Made by a program: the position numbers and the translations under genes. This document shows, piece by piece, positions 1 to 8,640 of a stretch of DNA of 17,909 bases. Numbering within the stretch: position 1 is the first letter of the stretch; each line of letters opens with the position of its first letter. Below the pieces are notes generated by a model. That model ran no database searches, had not been told where the DNA came from, and was given only the letters and a program-made list of their open reading frames with translations. Source of the stretch: Planctomycetota bacterium (GTDB taxonomy: Bacteria; Planctomycetota; Planctomycetia; Pirellulales; Lacipirellulaceae); the NCBI GenBank assembly GCA_029259975.1, contig JAJDEE010000168.1:1-17909 (forward strand), in the 5' to 3' direction.

Positions 1-2
1 AG

Positions 3-1127
3 TCGCTAGCCGTTTACACCAACAATCCGCCCTGCGGAGCGATGCGCGGGTTTGGCGCCAACCAAGCAGCGTTCGCCGTCGAGGGATTACTCGACCGCCT
101 CGCCGAAAAAGTGGGCATCGACGCCTACGACATTCGCGACCGAAATATCTTGGAGCCGAACGAAGCCTTCGCCACTGGCCAAATTTTGGACAAGCCGTTC
201 GGACTTCGCAAAACGCTCGAAGCGGTCAAAGATCAATTCAAATCGGCCAAATACGCGGGCATCGCCTGCGGAATTAAAAATGTTGGCATCGGCAACGGGA
301 TGCCAGACATCGGCCGCGCGGCGATCACGATCGAAGACGACCAGACCCTCCACATTCGGACGGGGTTTACCGAAATGGGCCAAGGCTTGTTCACGATCTG
401 CATCCAATTCGCCGTCGAGGCGACCGGCCTGCCGCCCGAGATGTTCAAGGTTTCCACCGACACGACACTCCAGCTCAACTGCGGCCAGACCACCGCGAGC
501 CGGGCGACCGTTTTGGCCGGCAACGCGATCGCCGAAGCAGGCAAGAGCTTGAAAGCGGCACTTGACGAGGGCCGATCGCTGAAAGATTTGGTCGGCGAGG
601 TCTTTTTCGGCGAACGGATCTACGACTACACCAGCAAACTGGGCAAAGACATGGACAAGCCCGGCGGCCCCAAGACGCATATCACCTATGGCTTCGCCAC
701 GCAGATCGCGTTGCTAGACGACGAGGGCCACCTCAAAAAAGTCGTCGCTGCGCACGACGTCGGACGCGTCATCAATCCCATTCAGCTGAAGGGCCAAATG
801 TACGGCTCGCTGCACATGGGCATTGGCTACGCCTTGAGTGAGAATTTCCTAGTCGAGAATGGCGAGATTCAAGCCAAAAAAATCAACGACTGCGGCGTTC
901 TGCGTGCCCATCAGATGCCCGAGATGGAGTTGATTTTTGTCGAAGAAGCAGACCCCGAATGCCCGTTCGGTGCGCGAGGCGTGGGCGAAATCGGCTTAGT
1001 GCCTACAGCACCAGCCATCGCGGGAGCGATGTACCAGTTCGACGGCGTTGTCCGCCGCCAACTGCCGATGACCGATTCGCCAGCGGGCGAGGCCATCGCA
1101 AAACCCTCGTCGCGCAAGAAAAAATAA
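3..1127 (+). CDS. Molybdenum hydroxylase, xanthine dehydrogenase family, C-terminal part (5'-truncated by window)
   Basis: The frame is open from the left window edge, so this is the C-terminal 375 or so residues of a larger protein. The visible part matches the molybdopterin-binding large subunit of xanthine dehydrogenase/aldehyde oxidase enzymes, which hydroxylate N-heterocycles or aldehydes at a Mo centre. Motifs in order: the arginine-glycine loop CGAMRGFGANQ near the start, EMGQGL (about nt 372-389), TTASRATVLAGNA (about 489-527), HDVGRVINP (about 753-779) and GARGVGEIGLVPTAPA near 969-1016. The Glu in that last motif is the expected general base. The sequence resembles the XdhD/selenium-dependent branch more than the classical xanthine oxidases, but substrate cannot be told from this part. 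The following gene is a Mo-cofactor nucleotidyltransferase, which supports the family call. The end is Lys/Arg-rich before TAA. Confidence 0.9.
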   Translation, partial: SLAVYTNNPPCGAMRGFGANQAAFAVEGLLDRLAEKVGIDAYDIRDRNILEPNEAFATGQILDKPFGLRKTLEAVKDQFKSAKYAGIACGIKNVGIGNGMPDIGRAAITIEDDQTLHIRTGFTEMGQGLFTICIQFAVEATGLPPEMFKVSTDTTLQLNCGQTTASRATVLAGNAIAEAGKSLKAALDEGRSLKDLVGEVFFGERIYDYTSKLGKDMDKPGGPKTHITYGFATQIALLDDEGHLKKVVAAHDVGRVINPIQLKGQMYGSLHMGIGYALSENFLVENGEIQAKKINDCGVLRAHQMPEMELIFVEEADPECPFGARGVGEIGLVPTAPAIAGAMYQFDGVVRRQLPMTDSPAGEAIAKPSSRKKK

Positions 1128-1153
1128 CTTTTGTCGTAACTATTCAGCCATCT

Positions 1154-1321
1154 GAAGTAATAGAACGCGGAGGAACGCAGATTAAGTGGATTGCCGCTGA
1201 TCTAAAAACAAAAGTTCTTGGCCAATGTGTTTGTAAAAGAGTGTCAATGAAATCGAACAACATCGCCTATTTAATCTGCGGAAATCTGTTTAATCTGCGT
1301 TCCTCCGCGTCCTATTACTTC
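1154..1321. repeat. Long inverted repeat / extended hairpin between the hydroxylase and mocA-like genes
   Basis: Bases 1154-1185 and 1290-1321 are inverted copies that match at 31 of 32 positions. Pairing continues inward with G-U pairs and a few mismatches to about 1205/1270, so an RNA of this spacer could form a stem of roughly 50 bp around a 64-base loop. The arms contain the words cgcggaggaacgcag and its complement. They resemble the dispersed intergenic repeats seen in several phyla and are related in style to the spacers around pta and ackA. No long T-run follows, so this is not a classical terminator. mRNA stabilisation, attenuation or a mobile miniature repeat are all possible. Confidence 0.75.
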
Positions 1322-1365
1322 TTCACTTCGCTGATCTGTTACCTTTTGCCCAAACTTTCAATCCG

Positions 1366-1980
1366 ATGCCAGACAAAGAGGCACCTCGAATAGTTGGCGT
1401 CTTGCTTGCCGCAGGCCGAGGGCGGCGCATGAATGGGGCCAAACAGTTTGAGCCGTGGCCGACAGAGGCAGGGCCGCTACCACTCGTCGCGGCCTCGTTC
1501 GACGCGATCGAAAAAGTTTGCGACAAGATGATCGTTGTGTTGGGCCATCGGGCCGACGAAGTCGCGACCTTGCTAGCCGACCGCCCGTTTCATCGTGTCG
1601 ATAGCGACCCCGATGCGCCGATGTTCGAGTCGATTCGCGCTGGGCTTTCTGCAGCATGTGATCTCGCCCCGAATGCAAACATCTTGCTCCACCCCGGCGA
1701 TCATCCCGAGGTCGCAAACACAACATTGAACCACCTAATCGACGTCGGACGAGAGCACAACAAATGCGCCGTACTACCAGAACACAAAGGCCAGGGAGGC
1801 CATCCGGTTTTGATTCCTCCTTCGGTGCTCCAGCAAATCTTGTCAGCCAAGTGCCCACAAGGGTTGCGTGGTTTCTGGCTAAACCACCCCGGGCATTGCC
1901 AACGCCTCGACGTCGACGATCCAAGCTGTATTCGCGATGTTGACTACTGCTTAAATCGGCCAAGCATGAAAGAGAGTTGA
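1366..1980 (+). CDS. MobA/MocA-like nucleotidyltransferase (molybdenum cofactor cytidylyl/guanylyltransferase family)
   Basis: This 204-residue protein has the NTP-transferase fold signature LAAGRGRRMNGAK at residues 14-26, the nucleotide-binding loop of this family. The metal-binding PGDHP follows at 110-114, and GQGGHPVLIP at 142-151 matches the GHPv motif of MobA/MocA proteins. Such enzymes attach CMP or GMP to molybdopterin; MocA serves xanthine dehydrogenase-type enzymes, and the gene directly follows one. The family also includes CTP- and GTP-users and sugar nucleotidyltransferases, so the exact nucleotide is inferred from context. The ATG at 1366 has no evident Shine-Dalgarno; it gives a normal family length, with the core motif 14 residues in. 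The 238-base spacer to the hydroxylase contains a long hairpin, so co-transcription is possible but not certain. Confidence 0.82.
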   Translation: MPDKEAPRIVGVLLAAGRGRRMNGAKQFEPWPTEAGPLPLVAASFDAIEKVCDKMIVVLGHRADEVATLLADRPFHRVDSDPDAPMFESIRAGLSAACDLAPNANILLHPGDHPEVANTTLNHLIDVGREHNKCAVLPEHKGQGGHPVLIPPSVLQQILSAKCPQGLRGFWLNHPGHCQRLDVDDPSCIRDVDYCLNRPSMKES

Positions 1981-1981
1981 T

Positions 1982-1990
1982 TGCTATACT
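1982..1990 (+). promoter_or_regulatory. Possible extended -10 promoter for pta
   Basis: The sequence TGCTATACT fits an extended -10 element (TGn plus a TATAAT-like hexamer, 5 of 6). It begins right after the mocA-like stop codon and lies about 70 bases before the pta start. No good -35 hexamer is seen 16-18 bases upstream, so it would rely on the TGn extension. This is sequence resemblance only. Confidence 0.3.
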
Positions 1991-2046
1991 CTGGCGAAGG
2001 GGACCAACGCCGGGCTAGCCACGCTAGGCGCTCGACTACTGACATC

Positions 2047-2052
2047 AGGAGG
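2047..2052 (+). promoter_or_regulatory. Shine-Dalgarno site deciding the TTG start of pta
   Basis: AGGAGG lies 8 bases before TTG at 2061. It is the strongest ribosome binding site in the left half of the window and supports TTG as the initiation codon. The encoded N-terminus, SNSLYIAAVEPACGKS, is the expected beginning of a long-form Pta. Confidence 0.75.
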
Positions 2053-2060
2053 ATGCAAGT

Positions 2061-4157
2061 TTGTCCAATAGTCTTTACATCGCTGCCGTTGAGCCTGCTT
2101 GCGGGAAATCGATGGTCCTGCTCGGCATCACCGAACTCATCTCTCACCGCATCAACAAGCTGGGTTTCTTCCGCCCAATGATCCACGGCGGTGATGTACC
2201 CGACAACGATATCGAGTTGATTCGTTCTCAGTACTCGCTGCAGACTTCCTACGACTCGCACTATGCGGTGACCTACGATCACGCACTCGACCTTTCTTCT
2301 TCCGGTCGAGAGCATGAATTGTTAGAGCTTATTTTGGCGAAGTACAAGCGGCTTGAAGAGCAGTGCGATTTCATCATCTGCGAGGGAACCGACTTTAGTG
2401 GCCTCAGTTCGGCGGTTGAATTCAACTTTAATGCCCGCATAGCCAATCATCTCGGGTGCCCCGTACTGATCACTGGCAGCGGCAAAAATAAGTCGCCAGC
2501 AGAAACACTTGAGGTCATGCACGCAGCCCGCCGAGAATTCGTTCGCGAGCATTGCACGATCGCGGCATCGATAATCAACCGAATCGCACCCGACGACCTG
2601 AAAGAGACCAGCCGGCTGCTGAAAACCGACTGGAACTATGAAGATCCCGTTTTCACTCTTCCCGAACGTCAAAAGCTATCTGCTCCTACCATTGGAGAAA
2701 TTGCTAGCGCCCTCGACGCACGGGTACTGCACGGCGACCCCGAAAGCATGATGTGCGAAGCGCTCAACTTCAAAATCGCTGCCATGCAACTTCCAAATTT
2801 CCTCAATCATGTCGAGCAAGGCAGCCTGGTGATCACGCCTGGCGATCGAGCCGATATCATCTTGGGCTGCGTTGCAACGGCATTCTCTGACAACTATCCA
2901 AAAATCTCGGGGCTTGTCCTCACCGGAGGTTTCGAGCCTGTTGCCCAAGTCAATCGCCTCATCGATGGTTTTGCAAGAGTACCGATACCCATTCTGCTGG
3001 TTGAGTCCGACACGCACACGACCTCTTCCCGCGTCGACGCGGTCCATGCCGTACTTGCATCAGATAACCCACGGAAAATTGCGACTGCCCTGGGATTTTT
3101 TGAATCGCATGTCGATTCCGAAACACTGGCTCGACGTATCGAAGTCACACACTCTACGGTTGTCACTCCTTTGATGTTCGAGTACCAGCTCATCACCCGC
3201 GCAAAGACCAACCGTCAGCATATTGTCTTACCCGAGGGGGCCGAAGATCGCGTCCTCCAAGCTTGCGAAATTCTCCTCCGACGCGAGGTCGCGGAGCTGA
3301 CGTTGCTCGGAAACGCAGAAAAAATACGGGCGAAAATTGTAACACTTGGCGTTGATTTGAATGGAATCACGATCGTCGATCCAGCTCAGTCGGAACTGCG
3401 AAACCATTTTGGCGAAATCTTCACCGAGCTTCGCAGCCATAAGGGCATGACCCTCGATGTCGCGACCGACATGATGCTTGATGTAAATTACTTCGGCACG
3501 ATGATGATTCAGGAAGGGCTGGCAGACGGCATGGTCTCGGGTTCTATGCACACAACAGCGCAAACCATCCGACCAGCGTTTCAAATTATTAAGACACGCG
3601 AAAATTGCTCGACGGTTTCCAGCGCCTTTTTCATGTGCTTGTCAGACCGTGTCTTGATTTATGGCGACTGCGCGATCAATCCTAATCCGAATGCCCAACA
3701 ACTTGCCGACATTGCGATCGCCTCGGCAGACACGGCGCTCATGTTCGGTATCGAACCACGCGTCGCAATGCTCTCGTATTCGACGGGTCAATCGGGACAT
3801 GGCGAGGATGTCGATCGCGTAACCGAGGCAACCCGGATTGCTCGCGCAGCTCGACCTGACCTGAAAATTGAAGGTCCGATTCAGTACGATGCTGCCATCG
3901 ACGCCAGCGTTGCCAGCACAAAACTTCCTGATAGCGAAGTGGCAGGGCGTGCGACGGTCTTTATTTTTCCCGACTTGAATACCGGCAACAACACTTACAA
4001 AGCCGTGCAACGTTCTGCCGGCGCGCTCGCGATCGGCCCCGTCTTGCAGGGACTTCGCAAGCCCGTCAACGACCTAAGCCGAGGCTGCACCATTACGGAC
4101 ATCGTCAACACCGTCGCCATCACTGCCGTGCAAGCGTATGTGATGAACTCAAACTAA
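2061..4157 (+). CDS. pta: Phosphate acetyltransferase, long form
   Basis: Pta converts acetyl-CoA and phosphate to acetyl-phosphate and CoA, the first step of acetate formation (reversible). At 698 residues it is the three-part long form, close to the 714 of E. coli. The N-terminal P-loop-like domain has EPACGKS at residues 11-17. A DRTGG domain follows at about 206-320, with PGDRADIILG at 260-269 and LTGG at 287-290. The catalytic PTA_PTB domain runs from about 373 to 694 and includes LPEGAEDRVLQA, YSTGQSGHGEDVD and NDLSRGCTITD. S673, R674 and D680 align with the Ser-Arg-Asp catalytic residues known from Methanosarcina Pta. Translation starts at TTG with a perfect AGGAGG. The acetate kinase gene follows after 445 bases, in the same direction, so the pair forms the Pta-AckA pathway even if the two are transcribed separately. 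Confidence 0.97.
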   Translation: MSNSLYIAAVEPACGKSMVLLGITELISHRINKLGFFRPMIHGGDVPDNDIELIRSQYSLQTSYDSHYAVTYDHALDLSSSGREHELLELILAKYKRLEEQCDFIICEGTDFSGLSSAVEFNFNARIANHLGCPVLITGSGKNKSPAETLEVMHAARREFVREHCTIAASIINRIAPDDLKETSRLLKTDWNYEDPVFTLPERQKLSAPTIGEIASALDARVLHGDPESMMCEALNFKIAAMQLPNFLNHVEQGSLVITPGDRADIILGCVATAFSDNYPKISGLVLTGGFEPVAQVNRLIDGFARVPIPILLVESDTHTTSSRVDAVHAVLASDNPRKIATALGFFESHVDSETLARRIEVTHSTVVTPLMFEYQLITRAKTNRQHIVLPEGAEDRVLQACEILLRREVAELTLLGNAEKIRAKIVTLGVDLNGITIVDPAQSELRNHFGEIFTELRSHKGMTLDVATDMMLDVNYFGTMMIQEGLADGMVSGSMHTTAQTIRPAFQIIKTRENCSTVSSAFFMCLSDRVLIYGDCAINPNPNAQQLADIAIASADTALMFGIEPRVAMLSYSTGQSGHGEDVDRVTEATRIARAARPDLKIEGPIQYDAAIDASVASTKLPDSEVAGRATVFIFPDLNTGNNTYKAVQRSAGALAIGPVLQGLRKPVNDLSRGCTITDIVNTVAITAVQAYVMNSN

Positions 4158-4602
4158 AAACAGTCAAAGAATTTCACCACGGAGCCACGAAACACCCAGC
4201 GCGGCGAAGCTGCAACCAAAACATGAAAAATCTCACGCAAAGGCGCGAAGACGCAATGAAACAGAAAAAGAAACCCAAAACCTCTTCTCCGGTCCCTAAG
4301 GGGACTCGGAGATCGCGATTTATCCACGAATAGCGATAGGCCCCTGTCTTTGCGGCTTAGCGCCTTTGCGTGAGTCTTTTTTTATTGGATCCCCTCAAAA
4401 CCATTTGTTCGGTGCGAAGATTTTGACCGTTAGTAACACGGAGTATTTTTTATCGAGGAGTCTTTTTCGCTGAAAGGACAATGATTCCTGCCCTGCTTCA
4501 AAGGGCAATTTTTACTATTTTCTCCGTGTCCTCCGTGGTAATTCTCTTTTCACTTTGAGTACTGAAAAAAATCCTCAAACTGCGTAGACGAGCAGTATCA
4601 CC
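4158..4602. repeat. pta-ackA spacer with nested inverted repeat words
   Basis: This gene-free spacer is built from repeated words. Bases 4232-4257 and 4349-4374 are inverted copies matching at 23 of 26 positions (core cacgcaaaggcgc). An outer pair of the accacggag type lies at about 4168-4190 and 4521-4545 in opposite orientation, and cacggag occurs once more at 4436-4442. A small hairpin, gtccctaaggggac, sits at 4292-4305. The whole is consistent with a palindromic dispersed intergenic repeat. The word near 4169-4184 recurs with one change at 6335-6350. No reading frame of note is present. Confidence 0.7.
4489..4513 (+). terminator. Candidate Rho-independent terminator between pta and ackA
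   Basis: A 6-bp stem (tgccct at 4489-4494 with agggca at 4502-4507) closes a 7-base loop and is followed by five T residues at 4509-4513. It lies 330 bases after pta and 90 bases before ackA. If active it would end the pta transcript and require a separate ackA promoter. The stem is short, so strength is uncertain. Confidence 0.45.
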
Positions 4603-5835
4603 ATGAATATTCTGGCGATAAATTCGGGTAGTTCTTCGATTAAATTCGAGCTGTTCGACATGCACACTTCCGCGCCACTAGCGTCTGGCTTGTCCGAAAG
4701 CATTGGTGAGCCTACAAGCCAGCAATCGTACCGCTTGTACAAAAGCGACGGTTCCTACGACGAGCTCTCCGAAACGATAGCCCTAAAGAATCACGAAGAC
4801 GGCGTCCGTCGAATCGCTCAGTGGCTCGTGGAATCAAAGGCGATCAAGGATTCCAGCGAGCTTGTCGGTATCGGGCATCGCGTCGTTCACGGCGGCGCTG
4901 AATTTTCGCAGCCTACGCGCATAAATACCGACGTGATGGCGGCTATCCGACAGCTCATTCCACTGGCTCCGTTACACAATCCTGCGAATCTGCGCGGGAT
5001 CGAGGTGACGTTGGCCGAGTGGCCCGACATTCCACAGGTTGCCGTCTTCGACACGGCCTTTCATCATACGATCCCCGCGTACGCGCACCACTATGCGCTA
5101 CCCGCAAACCTAGCCAGAGAACAAAAAATCCGCCGCTACGGCTTTCACGGCACATCGCACCAGTTCGTCTCGACAGCGTTAGCCCGTCTGCTTGATAAAC
5201 CACCTAATGAAATCAACAGCATCGTGTTGCACCTCGGCAACGGAGCCAGTGTCACGGCAGTTCGTGGTGGGCAGAGCATCGACACCTCAATGGGCATGAC
5301 ACCACTTGAGGGGTTGATGATGGGCACGCGCTGCGGCGACATTGACCCAGGGGTGATTTTACACTTGCTTCAGTCTACAGATCTGTCGGCTTCCGAAGTC
5401 GATTCGACGCTGAACAAAAAGAGTGGGCTTAAGGGCATCTGCGGGGCAAACGACATGCGCGAAGTCCTACGTCGCGTCAACGAAGGCGACCAACAAGCCT
5501 TGTTAGCCGTGGAGATGTACGCCTACCGCATCAAAAAATACATCGGGGCCTATTCTGCTGTGCTACCTCACGTCGACGCGATCGTGTTTACGGCAGGCAT
5601 CGGCGAACACTCACCAGAAATCCGCGCGCGAGCGTGTGCTGATCTCGAACATCTAGGAATCCACCTCGACTCTCAAAGGAATGTTCATGTCTCCTCTGAT
5701 TCTTGCGCAATCCACGCCGACAACAGCCGCATCAAGATTTTCGTCATTCCCACAAATGAAGAACTCGAAATTGCCAAACAGACGTTGCATTGCCTCAGAG
5801 AAGCGGACTCGACGACGACCGGCAGAAGCAGTTAG
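4603..5835 (+). CDS. ackA: Acetate kinase
   Basis: AckA transfers phosphate between acetyl-phosphate and ADP, giving acetate and ATP; it is the partner of Pta. The protein is 410 residues, normal for the family, and both ASKHA signatures are intact: NILAINSGSSSIKFELFD at the N-terminus and YGFHGTSHQFVS at 179-190. Residues matching the Methanosarcina active site are N7, S10, S12, R93, H125, D150, H182, R243 and E386, the last in IPTNEELEIA. The motif GTRCGDIDPG (241-250) is also typical. The ATG at 4603 has only a weak gag upstream, but no other start fits the conserved N-terminus. The Ser/Thr/Arg tail after residue 400 is unremarkable. Acetyl-phosphate made by the pair may also act in signalling; nothing in this window addresses that. 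Confidence 0.98.
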   Translation: MNILAINSGSSSIKFELFDMHTSAPLASGLSESIGEPTSQQSYRLYKSDGSYDELSETIALKNHEDGVRRIAQWLVESKAIKDSSELVGIGHRVVHGGAEFSQPTRINTDVMAAIRQLIPLAPLHNPANLRGIEVTLAEWPDIPQVAVFDTAFHHTIPAYAHHYALPANLAREQKIRRYGFHGTSHQFVSTALARLLDKPPNEINSIVLHLGNGASVTAVRGGQSIDTSMGMTPLEGLMMGTRCGDIDPGVILHLLQSTDLSASEVDSTLNKKSGLKGICGANDMREVLRRVNEGDQQALLAVEMYAYRIKKYIGAYSAVLPHVDAIVFTAGIGEHSPEIRARACADLEHLGIHLDSQRNVHVSSDSCAIHADNSRIKIFVIPTNEELEIAKQTLHCLREADSTTTGRSS

Positions 5836-6521
5836 GTGCAAAAACCACGTGCGCTACGAACCAAAGCTCCTCGCACACGAGGGCTAATCCTCCGTGCTCC
5901 TCTGTGCCTCTGTGTTAATCCTTTCCCCCCATCAATCGACATCTCGCCCCGGCCAAAAATCGCCTCTGATTTCTCGGCGGCGATGTGCTAAGTTGTCCTC
6001 GGCGTCACAATGCGCCGCTTGTTCTTTGACAACTTAACCAAGACGACTTTTGCGACCCCCTAGTTCAAAAGCACAATCGCTCGTTGACGCTTGTCGGCTA
6101 GGCGCTGCGTGCCGATTCGGCCCAACATCCGAGAGGGTTTTGCGCTGTTTTATCCGCTCGATTTCGCAAAACACCGGTAACGGCGCAGCCTTCGTTTTTT
6201 CGCAACGTGTTATCGGCAAGAGACTTACCGTATTTACCCTCATGAAAATTCGGGCGACTTTTGCGAATAAAAACGCGTTTGGGTTGCTGGCGCAAAAATG
6301 TCAAAACTTACTACACAAACTGAAAACAGACCCTGAATTTCGCCACGGAGGCCCGCTACTGTAGCTCCTATTTAATTTTTCTCGTTACTGCTTTTGCTAT
6401 CGCCTGGCTTAGCACTTGCAGCAGTTCTCTGAATCGGTCATTCTTGGGGCTTTGTTCTTAGGGCTGCCGTCGCTTACGCTCGGGGTTCGCTTTTTTTGTC
6501 ATTCATCATTCCCTCCACTTC
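5836..6521. other. 686-base spacer without a convincing gene
   Basis: A C/T-rich repeat word of the ctcctctgtgcctctgtg type lies at about 5888-5920. A related word in the opposite orientation (accacggag type, 6335-6350) is near the other end, so the two bracket about 460 bases. Inside is a perfect 9-bp inverted repeat (taagttgtc at 5989-5997, gacaactta at 6028-6036) enclosing a smaller ggcg/cgcc hairpin (6001-6016). The 12-base word cgacttttgcga occurs twice, at 6044-6055 and 6255-6266. A TTG-initiated frame at 6050-6364 (104 codons) is open but has no recognisable family, no Shine-Dalgarno and a composition like its surroundings. I do not call it a gene. Confidence 0.55.
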
Positions 6522-7433
6522 ATGCCCTACCTCACGTTTCTGTTCATCTGCCTCGTCTGGGGCTCTAGCTTTATTTTGATGGACCGCGCTACCCATGCGT
6601 TGGGGCCGGTTTCGATTGGTTTGTGCCGCCTGTTAGGCGGTGCGTTAGTATTGGCAATCTATTGGCTGTACAGGCGGCCGCAGGTTCGGATTCGCTGGTC
6701 CGATTGGGGCCATATTTTTGCCGTGGCTTTGTTGTCGAATGCGCTGCCTTTTGTGATTCAGCCCTATGTCATGGTGCAGGCTGGCGAGCATGCGTACTTC
6801 GGCATGATGGTTTCATTGGTGCCGCTGGCAACGATCCTGGTTTCGATTCCGATACTGAACATCTGGCCAACCCGAAGGCAATTGTGGGGCGTTTTAGGCG
6901 GCATCGTTTGCATGGCTCTGGCAGTCTACGATGGCTCGGCACGAGGCATTTCGCCAGGGCTGTTGGCGTTGGCATTGTCGGTACCGTTGGTTTACGCTTT
7001 AGGAAACACCTATGTCAAATGGAAACTCGAACACCTACCGGCTCTGCCTGTGACAACACTTTTCTTGGCCTTGGGAGGCCTCGCACTGCTACCTATGCAA
7101 CTCTCCCCCGAAACATTAACCGCCTGGAAACTCGCCGGACCCGCTGAGCCTTACGATTGGCCACTGGCAATAGCATCGATCGTGTTTCTGGGCGCAGTCG
7201 GCACAGGGATTACGATTCTAATGTTTGTGCAATTGATAAAAAGCCAAGGGCCGTTATTCGCCGGCATGGTAACCTATGTCGTGCCGGTGCTGGCGTTGTT
7301 TTGGGGGCAGTTCGATAAGGAACGACTAACCTCGATGCAAGTATTGGCCATCGGCGGCGTGCTGACGATGGTTGCGCTGGTGCAGTGGGGGGCGGCGAGA
7401 ACCACTGTTGTGGCGGAGCCTGATACGGCGTGA
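6522..7433 (+). CDS. EamA/DMT-family membrane transporter
   Basis: This 303-residue, strongly hydrophobic protein has about ten predicted membrane segments in two five-helix EamA repeats. The N-terminal motif LVWGSSFILMDRA (about 11-23) matches the WGsnf motif that opens EamA proteins. The second repeat starts near GLLALALSVPLVYALGNTY and ends with a TM-rich stretch around VVPVLALFWGQF, where the conserved Pro of the family is present. DMT transporters of this type usually export amino acids or other metabolites; the substrate cannot be told. The next gene, in the same direction after 73 bases, is an aminotransferase, so amino acid or keto acid handling is a reasonable but unproven link. No clear Shine-Dalgarno precedes the ATG. 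Confidence 0.88.
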   Translation: MPYLTFLFICLVWGSSFILMDRATHALGPVSIGLCRLLGGALVLAIYWLYRRPQVRIRWSDWGHIFAVALLSNALPFVIQPYVMVQAGEHAYFGMMVSLVPLATILVSIPILNIWPTRRQLWGVLGGIVCMALAVYDGSARGISPGLLALALSVPLVYALGNTYVKWKLEHLPALPVTTLFLALGGLALLPMQLSPETLTAWKLAGPAEPYDWPLAIASIVFLGAVGTGITILMFVQLIKSQGPLFAGMVTYVVPVLALFWGQFDKERLTSMQVLAIGGVLTMVALVQWGAARTTVVAEPDTA

Positions 7434-7506
7434 ATTAGGTTTGTCATCGCCGTTGCCAACGTCGCTAAAAATTCATCATTACATCATTCGTACATCCAAA
7501 ATCCTC

Positions 7507-8619
7507 ATGTCACATCCTTGGCTCGCCCAACGTACTGCTGAATTTGATGCTTCGGGCATTCGCAAAGTGTTTGATTTGGCGGCGAAAATGGCCGATCCGA
7601 TCAATTTGTCGATCGGCCAGCCCGATTTTGCGGTACCCGATGCGATGAAAGACGCGGCTGTCGAAGCAATTCGCGACGACAAAAATGGCTACAGCGTGAC
7701 GCAGGGGATTCCCGAGCTGCGCGAAGCGTTGCAGGCACGCATCGACAACGCGTATGGTCACGACGATCGGCGTGTGCTCGTGACATCGGGCACGAGCGGC
7801 GCGCTGGTGATCGCGATGTTGGCGATGATCGATCCGGGCGACGAAGTGATTTGCTTTGATCCGTATTTTGTGATGTATCCGGCGCTCGTAAAAATGGCCG
7901 GGGGCAAGTGCGTGATGATCGACACTTATCCTGATTTTCGCATCGACCCCGACAAGGTCGCCGCAGCGATCACACCGCGCACGAAAATGATCTTGCTCAA
8001 CAGCCCCGCCAACCCGACCGGCGTCGTGGCGCAAGAGGATGAAGTGCGCGCGGTTGCCGAGCTGGCCGCTAAACACAACATCGCGCTGCTGTCCGACGAA
8101 ATCTACCGAGACTTTTGCTACGATGCTCCGCCTGCCAGCCCAACTTCGTGGAACGATCAAACGATCGTGGTCGATGGTTTCAGTAAAACGTACGGCGTGA
8201 CAGGCTGGCGGCTGGGCTGGATCCACGGCCCTTCGGCGCTGATCGACAAACTCACGATGCTCCAGCAATACACATTTGTTTGTGCGCCCCATCCATTACA
8301 GTGGGCAGCGCTGGCAGCGCTCGATACCAATATGAACAGTCACATTACCGAATACCGTAAGCGACGCGACTTGCTCGCGACCGGCCTCAAAGAAGCCGGC
8401 TACGAAGTCGCCCCCACCGGCGGCGCGTTTTATATTTTTCCCAAAGTCCCCGCCGGCGGTGGCACCGGAACCGAGTTTGTCACGCGCGCGATCGAGAACG
8501 AATTGCTCGTTATCCCCGGCACCAGATGTAGCAACCGCGATACACATTTCCGTATTTCTTACGCCGCGACAGTCGAAACGATTGAGCGAGGTTTGGAGGT
8601 GCTACGGAAACTGATCTGA
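7507..8619 (+). CDS. Class I/II pyridoxal-phosphate aminotransferase (aspartate/aromatic type)
   Basis: The protein is 370 residues, a fold-type I aminotransferase of the AspC/AspB-like group moving amino groups between amino acids and 2-oxo acids in the cytosol. Visible landmarks are SIGQPDF (35-41), GYSVTQGIPELREAL (61-75), LVTSGTSGALVIA (91-103), NSPANPTG with the cofactor-contacting N169 (165-172), SDEIY with D197 and Y200, SKTYGVTGWR with the Schiff-base lysine K227, and HFRISYA with R349 for the substrate carboxylate. The ATG at 7507 is chosen because the family's typical N-terminus begins here; an in-frame start at 7372 would add 45 residues overlapping the upstream transporter gene with no homology. 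Exact substrate is not decided by sequence. Confidence 0.93.
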   Translation: MSHPWLAQRTAEFDASGIRKVFDLAAKMADPINLSIGQPDFAVPDAMKDAAVEAIRDDKNGYSVTQGIPELREALQARIDNAYGHDDRRVLVTSGTSGALVIAMLAMIDPGDEVICFDPYFVMYPALVKMAGGKCVMIDTYPDFRIDPDKVAAAITPRTKMILLNSPANPTGVVAQEDEVRAVAELAAKHNIALLSDEIYRDFCYDAPPASPTSWNDQTIVVDGFSKTYGVTGWRLGWIHGPSALIDKLTMLQQYTFVCAPHPLQWAALAALDTNMNSHITEYRKRRDLLATGLKEAGYEVAPTGGAFYIFPKVPAGGGTGTEFVTRAIENELLVIPGTRCSNRDTHFRISYAATVETIERGLEVLRKLI

Positions 8620-8640
8620 ACGGAACGGACAAAACCCAAA

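Noticed and set aside
6050..6364. Open frame of 104 codons starting with TTG
   Set aside because: No recognisable family, no ribosome binding site, and it runs into the repeat word at 6335-6350. Treated as spacer.
7372..7506. Upstream start for the aminotransferase
   Set aside because: It overlaps the transporter gene and adds residues without family similarity. The ATG at 7507 gives the standard N-terminus.
7510..8292. Long open frame antisense to the aminotransferase
   Set aside because: It has the Arg/His-rich composition of a shadow frame, while the plus strand encodes a complete enzyme with all catalytic residues.
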